Below, piece after piece: positions 1 to 4,615 of a stretch of DNA of 7,126 nt. The DNA is from Microcaldota archaeon (GTDB lineage: Archaea; Micrarchaeota; Micrarchaeia; Micrarchaeales; Micrarchaeaceae), in the NCBI GenBank assembly GCA_021792115.1, contig JAJYVI010000046.1, positions 1-7,126 on the forward strand. Direction: 5' to 3'. Both the position numbers and the translations under genes were made by a program. Each line of letters opens with the position of its first letter. Within the stretch, counting starts at the first letter, position 1. The notes below the pieces were generated by a model that did not search any database, had not been told where the DNA came from, and saw nothing but the letters and a program-made list of their open reading frames with translations.

Positions 1-335
1 CAGTATCAAGCGCGCAGCTTGAATTGAATGTATACATGCCAATAATCGCATATAATTTATTATTCTCGATAAGAATTTTATCAAACAGCATCAAGATTTT
101 TAGTAAAAATGCAATTAAAGAATTAAAAGTTGATGTTGAAAGAACCAATAAGTATGTTGAAAACGGTCTATCAATAATTACTTCATTAACTCCATATATA
201 GGTTATGACAAGGCATCCGAAATAGTCATGATTGCATATAAAGAAAATAAGACAATAATGCAAGTGTGCACAGAATTAAAAATACTTGATCCTGTAAAAT
301 TAAAAGAACTATTGGATCCAAAGTCGCAGATTTAA
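1..335 (+). CDS. fumC: Class II fumarate hydratase, C-terminal fragment (5' end outside window)
   Basis: This is the last ~110 residues of a fumarase of the aspartase/fumarase superfamily, which interconverts fumarate and malate in the citric acid cycle as a cytoplasmic homotetramer. The frame is open from the window edge; the first whole codon begins at base 3 and reads VSSAQLELNVYMP. That matches the family's end-of-helix segment 'QgnFELNVmmPviAyNLL'. It continues with IAYNLLFSI, a SLTPYIGYDKASEI segment (fumarase 'ALNPhIGYDkAAeIAk') and a terminal DPKS (fumarase 'vDPekM'). IAYNLL and IGYDKA favour fumarase over aspartase, which has different residues there. The catalytic SS-loop (GSSxMPxKxNP) and active-site His would lie upstream and cannot be checked. 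The TTG/ATG codons near bases 24-36 are internal and not a start. The gene is AT-rich and is followed after 92 bases by another + strand gene. Confidence 0.9.
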   Translation, partial: VSSAQLELNVYMPIIAYNLLFSIRILSNSIKIFSKNAIKELKVDVERTNKYVENGLSIITSLTPYIGYDKASEIVMIAYKENKTIMQVCTELKILDPVKLKELLDPKSQI

Positions 336-345
336 TTTTTATAGT
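336..345 (+). terminator. Possible T-rich terminator after fumC
   Basis: The fumC stop codon is followed at once by a run of five T and then ATAG. Short T-tracts can end transcription in archaea without a hairpin. The whole 336-427 gap is very AT-rich, so this signal is weak. A GTGTAA (344-349) and TTACAC (380-385) pair flanks the AT-rich core, but a six-base stem with a 30-base loop is not convincing. Confidence 0.2.
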
Positions 346-396
346 GTAATAATAAATAAAAATAATATAAAAATAAATTTTACACACCATAGGAAG

Positions 397-406
397 TTAT
401 AATTAT
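397..406 (+). promoter_or_regulatory. TATA-box-like element ahead of the 222-residue ORF
   Basis: TTATAATTAT lies about 22-31 bases upstream of the ATG at 428 and is preceded by the purine-rich AGGAAG (391-396). This spacing would place transcription start at or very near the ATG, as in the leaderless transcripts common in archaea. Consistent with that, the ATG has no good ribosome-binding site. AGGAAG could instead be a ribosome-binding site for an 11-codon ORF starting at 405. Confidence 0.35.
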
Positions 407-427
407 GAGATTACGCATAGTAATATC

Positions 428-1096
428 ATGGGTATTATAAACATATTTGATCGTATAAAAAAAGATAATGAGGGCAATGGTTATAGTATAAAGGTTTATA
501 CCACGACAAGAGACCTTGATGATCCTGAAAAGGGAGGAGTATACTTTTTAATAAAACAAGATAAAAAAACCTATGCTCTTTCTATATGCGCAAATGACTT
601 CAATAAGAAGTGGATGTATAATTTAATAAGAGCATTTTTAGATAATGCAGAGTTTAGGGAGAAATTTAGAGAAGATCTTAAAGGATATATAAGGCACAAT
701 ACAGTTAAACTTGAAATAGACGGAAAAGTTATTGAAGTTGATGAGAAAATTGCTACGGCAATTAAAAAATTAAATGAAATTGGTGCAAAAACAGAATATT
801 GCTGCCAGGGGGGTGATGGCAATAGCCAAGCTTATATTTCATTGAAAAGAGGAAAATTTCCAGAAGAACTTGCTTCTGCTTGGAAAGGCGCTGATTTTTA
901 TGTTTCCAAAAATATTGTGCGTGCATATGGCGCATTTGGCATGGACAGGCAAGCAGCCATTTTATTCCAAGAATCATTAAATGATTGGGTTAAAGGCAAT
1001 CTTGATATAAGTGGAAGAAAATACAGAATTAACATTGAAAGGCAAAACTCTCTTCCAAAACTGCCAAACATTAAGCATGAGAAAAATAGAGGATGA
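428..1096 (+). CDS. Uncharacterised 222-residue protein with CCQGG motif
   Basis: I do not recognise this protein. It is soluble, with no signal peptide or membrane segment. The N-terminal half (about 1-90) is charged and predicted mixed alpha/beta, ending in a helical segment rich in Phe, Arg, Glu and Asp (68-88). The second half opens with KLEIDGKVIEVDEKIATAI (94-112), then a helix and KTEYCCQGG (121-129). AYISL (135-139), an FPEELASAWKGADFYV stretch (144-159) and RAYGAF (165-170) follow. The tail after about residue 205 is basic. The arrangement 'I..LN..G..T.YCCQGG....AYI.L' resembles small uncharacterised domains that I associate with phage and accessory genes; this is from memory only. 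The paired Cys could bind metal or be redox-active, but nothing shows this. ATG 428 is the only start before the upstream in-frame stop at 374. It is co-oriented with fumC and convergent with HMG-CoA reductase. Base composition is low in GC. Confidence 0.8.
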   Translation: MGIINIFDRIKKDNEGNGYSIKVYTTTRDLDDPEKGGVYFLIKQDKKTYALSICANDFNKKWMYNLIRAFLDNAEFREKFREDLKGYIRHNTVKLEIDGKVIEVDEKIATAIKKLNEIGAKTEYCCQGGDGNSQAYISLKRGKFPEELASAWKGADFYVSKNIVRAYGAFGMDRQAAILFQESLNDWVKGNLDISGRKYRINIERQNSLPKLPNIKHEKNRG

Positions 1097-1203
1097 GAAT
1101 TACATTATCTTAGTTATAAGCTCTCTTAATTCAGGAGTCAGATTTATTTTAAGACTTTCTTTGATATCAAGCTATGTATAATCATTATACTCTTTACTTA
1201 ATG

Positions 1204-1212
1204 TTATTTTTT
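1204..1212 (+). terminator. Possible T-tract terminator for the fumC-side genes
   Basis: TTATTTTTT lies about 110 bases beyond the stop of the 222-residue ORF, inside the convergent gap 1097-1239. A looser T-rich stretch lies at 1143-1162. Either could stop + strand transcription before it runs into HMG-CoA reductase. No stable hairpin was seen. Confidence 0.2.
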
Positions 1213-1239
1213 GTCTGGCTCTTTTGCTTGTATTATTAT

Positions 1240-2487
1240 CTATCCTCTTTTTATAGATGCGTGGGAGCTTGACAACTCCTGTGCTGCCTGAGCAGCAATG
1301 AGATTTAATTCTCCTGCAAGCACTGTTGCTGCGATTATTTCAGCAAACTTGTATTTTGTTTCTCCTTTTTGGTCGTCGCCTCCATATACTCCTGAAGCCA
1401 AAAGTACCTCCTTTTGCGTTTCTCTTACTGTACCTCCTCCAAAAGTTCCTATCTCAAGTGCCGGCAGGAGTATTGATATGTACAAATCGCCATTACTTGT
1501 TACTTCTATATTGTCATATCCACTTGCACCATCTACAATCTGCGCAAGATCTTGTCCATATGCAGTAAAAATAGCTGCAAGTATATTTGCTATGTGCGCA
1601 TTGTTCCCTACTGCGCCGCCCAGGCTTGACCCTATATAATTCTTGTAATAGTTCATCTTTGCTATCTTCTCTGGATTCACCTTGAAGTACTTTTCAACTA
1701 TTTCCTTCTTAACTATAGCCTCTGCAGATATTGAAATCCCTCTGCCAAGAATCTGATTTATATGCCCTGGCTTCTTGTCAATACACATATTTCCGCTTTC
1801 TGTAAAAAAATCTGCATTTATTCCTTTCTTCTTAAGATCATCAAGCATCTTCAGAGTCGCGGCATGAGCACCTATTGTAATCATATTCATACCCATTGCT
1901 GACCCTGTTGTTGCGCCGTATCTTATAAAAACTGTTTTTCCTATCACATATGTTGATATGCTTTTCAATTCCAAATGCTTGCTGGATTCTAAAAAGTATT
2001 TTTTTATTTTGTCTTTATTTTTTGCTGCATGCTCCTTTATTTTATATGCATCATCAAGGCTTGAGGCATTTACAATAACGCTTCTAGTCATCTCATCCTT
2101 AAGAATCCTAGTTGAAATGCCAGTATCTTGCAGTGCCTTAGCTGCTCGACCTATGCCATCTACAAGCTTTCCTTCTGTTGTTGCAAGGAATACAGGGTTT
2201 TGCCCATGAGCATACTGGCCTTTGATATTTATTTCAACGAAGCCAAGGGGTATTTGAGTTACACCTATAAGATTGCTTATATTACGTTTTGCAGCATCAT
2301 CCATATCTATGGATGCACGTTGAACATGAATAAAACTGTTACTGTTGAGCTTGTATTTCTTTGAAATATATCTCCTACGGACTTCTGCAGCAGTATTTTC
2401 ATCAACAAAATTTGAAAGTTCATGTATTTTCAATTCCTTAGACATAAGCTTTTTTAAGAGATCATCTGTTTTGTTTTTTTTATCCAT
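1240..2487 (-). CDS. hmgA: Hydroxymethylglutaryl-CoA reductase, class I-like, with altered cofactor motif
   Basis: The enzyme reduces HMG-CoA to mevalonate, the committed step toward isoprenoid lipids. The protein is 415 residues, soluble, and of normal length for an archaeal class I enzyme. In order it shows IGVTQIPLG (74-82), ATTEG with catalytic Glu105, SGNMCIDKKP with the catalytic Lys pair 238-239, GRGISISAEAIV (248-259), GQD with catalytic Asp313, a Gly-rich IGTFGGGT segment (346-353) and a C-terminal SSH with catalytic His409. All four expected catalytic residues are therefore present. Odd points: the NADPH-binding motif DAMGMNM reads SAMGMNM (Ser196, codon TCA at 1902-1900), the residues before it read ATTG rather than the usual basic-containing segment, and the usual GRGKS reads GRGIS. 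The chosen start is ATG 2487. A GTG at 2496 gives three more residues, but it lies within GGTGGA (2497-2492), which is better read as the ribosome-binding site. A TATA-like box lies further upstream. Confidence 0.95.
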   Translation of the reverse strand: MDKKNKTDDLLKKLMSKELKIHELSNFVDENTAAEVRRRYISKKYKLNSNSFIHVQRASIDMDDAAKRNISNLIGVTQIPLGFVEINIKGQYAHGQNPVFLATTEGKLVDGIGRAAKALQDTGISTRILKDEMTRSVIVNASSLDDAYKIKEHAAKNKDKIKKYFLESSKHLELKSISTYVIGKTVFIRYGATTGSAMGMNMITIGAHAATLKMLDDLKKKGINADFFTESGNMCIDKKPGHINQILGRGISISAEAIVKKEIVEKYFKVNPEKIAKMNYYKNYIGSSLGGAVGNNAHIANILAAIFTAYGQDLAQIVDGASGYDNIEVTSNGDLYISILLPALEIGTFGGGTVRETQKEVLLASGVYGGDDQKGETKYKFAEIIAATVLAGELNLIAAQAAQELSSSHASIKRG

Positions 2488-2491
2488 GTTG

Positions 2492-2497
2492 TCCACC
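2492..2497 (-). promoter_or_regulatory. Ribosome-binding site deciding the HMG-CoA reductase start
   Basis: On the minus strand the sequence reads GCGGTGGACAAC before ATG 2487. GGTGG ends five bases from the ATG and resembles the GGTGA core complementary to the archaeal 16S 3' end. The in-frame GTG at 2496 falls inside this element, so it is more likely part of the binding site than a start codon. Confidence 0.6.
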
Positions 2498-2538
2498 GCA
2501 ATAATTTTACATGATATTTATCAGCATTCTAAATTTTA

Positions 2539-2548
2539 GCTTATAAAA
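2539..2548 (-). promoter_or_regulatory. Candidate TATA box for HMG-CoA reductase
   Basis: The minus strand reads TTTTATAAGC here, 52-61 bases upstream of ATG 2487. With the usual archaeal spacing of roughly 25 bases, transcription would start near 2515, giving a leader of about 30 bases that contains the GGTGG ribosome-binding site. The T-rich tract after korB lies just upstream, which supports an independent promoter. Confidence 0.45.
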
Positions 2549-2592
2549 TTACATAAGCACTGTCAGAAATTTGAATGAATAAAATAAATAAG

Positions 2593-2614
2593 GAATAAAT
2601 AAAAAATAAATAAA
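2593..2614 (-). terminator. T-rich terminator directly after korB
   Basis: On the minus strand the korB TGA is followed at once by TTTATTTATTTTTTATTTAT and then TCC. This is the densest coding-strand T-tract between minus-strand genes in the window and fits a hairpin-less archaeal terminator. The gaps after korA and after the 65-residue ORF are A-rich instead on the coding strand, so this looks like the end of a korA-to-korB transcription unit. Confidence 0.5.
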
Positions 2615-3514
2615 TCAAATGCTGATTTTTTCAAGCAGCCTTGAGATATCTGTTATAGATTTTCCATTCTGATCTATAACCTGTTTTGCAGGATAGTCTG
2701 AGAAATATGTTGGAACATGCTCTGCAATTCTTTGGCCATATTCTGGAATAAAGTTATTTTCATAAAATATTCCGATTGGAATTTTGTCTCCCCATTCAAA
2801 GCTTTTTATCAGCGCCTTTGACATTTTTTCGCTTGCTTCTTCAGGAGTCTTGACCTCATAATCATCATCGAGCTTGTATATTCTTTTTTCATACCATTCT
2901 TTTGTATTTATGTTATTGTATGTTGGGCATGGCTGAAGGATGTCTACCAGTGCTGTTCCTTTATGCATTATTGCCTTTTTTATTATTTCCTTTGTAAACA
3001 TTGCATCATATGCATATGCCCTTGCAACAAATGTGTAGCCTGCTGTAAGAGCTAGGGCAAGAGGATCAAGAGAATCATTTATGTTTGCTTCAGGTAAGGA
3101 TTTAGTCTGTAACCCTCTATGCAGGGTTGGAGAAGCTTGACCTTTTGTAAGGCCATAGACACCGTTGTTATGTAGCAGGATTGTAATATCAAGGTTCCTT
3201 CTGCCAGCGCTGACAAAATGACCGACGCCTATTCCAAGAAGATCACCATCGCCTGAATTTACAAGCACTTTCAGGTCAGGGTTTGCTAGCTTTATCCCTG
3301 ATGCAAATGTTATTGCCCTGCCGTGCATTGTATGTACCCCGCTTACATTTATGTAATGAGGTATCTTGCTTGAGCAGCCTATGCCTGAAACAACCACTGC
3401 CTTTGACCTGTCTATGCCAAGGTCTGAAAGAGCCATTGTTTCGCTGCTAACTATGCCAAAGTCGCCACAGCTTGGACACCAATCTATATATTCAGTTGTT
3501 TTGTAATTTACCAT
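2615..3514 (-). CDS. korB: 2-oxoacid:ferredoxin oxidoreductase, beta subunit
   Basis: This is the thiamine-diphosphate and [4Fe-4S] subunit of the enzyme that converts 2-oxoacids plus CoA to acyl-CoA and CO2 with reduction of ferredoxin. At 299 residues it is close to the ~305 of Sulfolobus homologues. Visible features: WCPSCGDFG with Cys13 and Cys16, GCSSK with Cys47, and QPCPTYN with Cys196. These four Cys correspond to the single-cluster ligands of the Sulfolobus beta subunit. The thiamine diphosphate/Mg motif runs from GDGD (88-91) to HNN (115-117), followed by GVYGLTKGQASPT (118-130). Lys50 and Leu122 sit where, as I recall, Sulfolobus K49 and L123 influence 2-oxoacid choice. NINTKEWYEKRIYKLD (201-216) is also typical of the family. 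The start is ATG 3514, with GTGG four bases upstream. Unusually, korB is not adjacent to korA: a HAD gene and a small ORF lie between them. Substrate preference (2-oxoglutarate or pyruvate) cannot be read from the sequence; these enzymes are often broad. Confidence 0.96.
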   Translation of the reverse strand: MVNYKTTEYIDWCPSCGDFGIVSSETMALSDLGIDRSKAVVVSGIGCSSKIPHYINVSGVHTMHGRAITFASGIKLANPDLKVLVNSGDGDLLGIGVGHFVSAGRRNLDITILLHNNGVYGLTKGQASPTLHRGLQTKSLPEANINDSLDPLALALTAGYTFVARAYAYDAMFTKEIIKKAIMHKGTALVDILQPCPTYNNINTKEWYEKRIYKLDDDYEVKTPEEASEKMSKALIKSFEWGDKIPIGIFYENNFIPEYGQRIAEHVPTYFSDYPAKQVIDQNGKSITDISRLLEKISI

Positions 3515-3526
3515 TAAACCACTAAT
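3511..3526 (-). promoter_or_regulatory. Start-site context of korB, shared with the HAD gene
   Basis: The minus strand reads ATTAGTGGTTTAATGG, with the korB ATG at 3514. The HAD gene start reads ATTAGTGAGTTAATGG, identical at 14 of 16 positions. The GTGG/GTGA core lies exactly four bases before the ATG in both, and is read here as a short ribosome-binding site (part of GGTGA). Confidence 0.45.
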
Positions 3527-3601
3527 AATTTTTATTTATCTAATTTTTATTTTATTTTTATTTATTTTGCTTTGTCTTAATATTAATATGACTTTATAGA
3601 T

Positions 3602-3799
3602 TTACGCCTGATTTGTTTTTTTAATTTGCGCTCTTTGAGGATCTGGCAGTGGCGATCTTTGCAGTTTTCTCAGAACAGATTTTACTTCATTTGAGCAGCT
3701 ATCACTGAACTGCATGTTAACAATAGATATGGAATATTTATTATTCTGCTTTTTACCATCTTGCAATTCCTGGTTTTTACTTTGTTTTTTTGCAGTCAT
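3602..3799 (-). CDS. Small basic protein of unknown function between the HAD gene and korB
   Basis: This 65-residue ORF is not recognised. The first ~21 residues are low-complexity and rich in Lys, Gln and Asn. A short hydrophobic stretch YSISIVNMQF (22-31) follows, then a probable helix EVKSVLRKLQR (38-48) and a basic, Pro-containing tail. It has one Cys (35) and no membrane segment. Evidence that it is real: it lies 30 bases after the HAD stop in the same direction, and its ATG is preceded by TTGA at the same four-base spacing (3807-3804) as the signal of korA (GTTGA), HAD (GTGA) and korB (GTGG). Evidence against: it is short, of low complexity and without a known family. A + strand frame (3714-4025) overlaps it but is the shadow of the HAD gene and of this ORF. 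It could be a small accessory protein of the oxidoreductase operon, but that rests on position alone. Confidence 0.45.
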   Translation of the reverse strand: MTAKKQSKNQELQDGKKQNNKYSISIVNMQFSDSCSNEVKSVLRKLQRSPLPDPQRAQIKKTNQA

Positions 3800-3829
3800 T
3801 TTATCAAGGTTTTATTTTGCTTGTTTATC

Positions 3830-4546
3830 TTATTTTGCTTTTATGTCTTTTATTTCATCTGAAGTTATTACTATGTTAAGCTTCTTAAGGTCTTCTATAA
3901 GCTGGCTCATATTGTTGAATACTATTCCATTTATTCCGATTTCAGCAGCAGCATCAATGTTTCTTTTCTTATCATCTATAAATGCCACTTCCTCTGGCTT
4001 TAGCTTTATTTCATTAAGAACGTAATGGTATATTTGCGGATCAGGCTTGCGCATGTGTATATGGAATGATGCAAACTTGCCATCGAACCTGCATCCATTT
4101 TTTCTTAGCTCAGTATCGCACAATGCAAACCCTGCTTTGCTTATATTTGTAAGGAGATACATACGGTAATTTTTTGACAGATTATTTATAAGATTTACCA
4201 TCTCATAATCTGTTCTTGCAAAATCCTTGAAGTTTTTTATGAATTCTAAATCATTAATAGTTATGTTTAGGCTTGTTGAAACTGTTCTAAGCATTTCATG
4301 CAGGCTTATGTTCCCAAGCTCAAGCTCATGCCTTGCAGGATCTGCAACAGCAGCTATTCTGCTCAGAGGAATATTGAAATTCTTTGAGATCTGCTTGTAA
4401 TACTCCTCTGCAGGATAATGTATTATTACACCACCTATGTCGAATATTATGCCTTTTATGTTTTTTGTGGTGTTCGAATCACCAGCTCTGCTTCTGCGCA
4501 AGAGGTCTCCTTCATTGCTATTGGATTTTTGTATTTGCTTTTCCAT
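3830..4546 (-). CDS. HAD-superfamily hydrolase (phosphatase-like, variant nucleophile motif)
   Basis: The protein is a cytoplasmic hydrolase of the haloacid dehalogenase superfamily, subfamily I, 238 residues long. The core begins at about residue 31. Motif I is IIFDIGGVI (33-41), with nucleophile Asp36 but Gly38 in place of the second Asp of DxDx(T/V). Motif II is LLTN with Thr133, motif III is MRKPDPQIY with Lys167, and motif IV is FIDDKKRNIDAA with Asp191-Asp192. A helical cap lies between about residues 45 and 115. DxGGV/DxGNV variants occur in YihX-like sugar phosphatases and in the N-terminal phosphatase domain of epoxide hydrolases, so a small phosphorylated substrate is possible, but it cannot be named. 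A Ser/Asn/Arg-rich extension of about 30 residues precedes the core and is unusual. The chosen start is ATG 4546, whose context matches korB. An in-frame TTG at 4501, preceded by AAGGAG, would remove the first 15 residues. The gene lies 69 bases after korA, with no T-rich terminator between them. Confidence 0.9.
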   Translation of the reverse strand: MEKQIQKSNSNEGDLLRRSRAGDSNTTKNIKGIIFDIGGVIIHYPAEEYYKQISKNFNIPLSRIAAVADPARHELELGNISLHEMLRTVSTSLNITINDLEFIKNFKDFARTDYEMVNLINNLSKNYRMYLLTNISKAGFALCDTELRKNGCRFDGKFASFHIHMRKPDPQIYHYVLNEIKLKPEEVAFIDDKKRNIDAAAEIGINGIVFNNMSQLIEDLKKLNIVITSDEIKDIKAK

Positions 4547-4558
4547 TAACTCACTAAT
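4543..4558 (-). promoter_or_regulatory. Start-site context of the HAD gene, shared with korB
   Basis: The minus strand reads ATTAGTGAGTTAATGG, with ATG at 4546 and GTGA four bases upstream of it. The match to the korB start (14 of 16 bases) supports 4546 as the start over the internal TTG at 4501. GTGA is part of the GGTGA core expected to pair with the archaeal 16S 3' end. Confidence 0.45.
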
Positions 4559-4615
4559 GCATTGTTTTTTATTTTTATTTGCCTTGCTATTTACATAAAC
4601 GCCTTAACCACATAA

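Noticed and set aside
571..977. Minus-strand frames 571-822 and 762-977 opposite the 222-residue gene
   Set aside because: These are antisense shadows; the + strand frame is longer, has a plausible promoter and shows protein-like motif order.
1172..1174. TAG in the downstream minus-strand frame read as a pyrrolysine codon
   Set aside because: No pyrrolysine genes or methylamine methyltransferase context are visible, and the frame itself may be chance.
1298..2364. Plus-strand open frames within HMG-CoA reductase
   Set aside because: They are antisense to a gene with intact catalytic motifs, with no start signals or recognisable domains.
2494..2496. GTG start for HMG-CoA reductase at 2496
   Set aside because: It lies inside the GGTGGA ribosome-binding site of the ATG at 2487, which is the better start.
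3531..3570. TTTATTTA-type repeats in the gaps 3531-3570 and 2582-2614 as a tandem repeat or array
   Set aside because: They are irregular AT-rich intergenic sequence without a fixed unit or spacers, so neither a CRISPR array nor a defined repeat.
3577..3586. Perfect palindrome TTAATATTAA upstream of korB as an operator
   Set aside because: A ten-base palindrome made only of A and T is expected often by chance in such AT-rich sequence, and no second copy was seen near the other starts.
3714..4025. 103-residue + strand ORF rich in Phe, Ser, Leu and Ile that looks membrane-like
   Set aside because: The hydrophobic look comes from reading Lys/Asn/Glu codons of the HAD gene backwards; it is antisense to motif IV of that gene.
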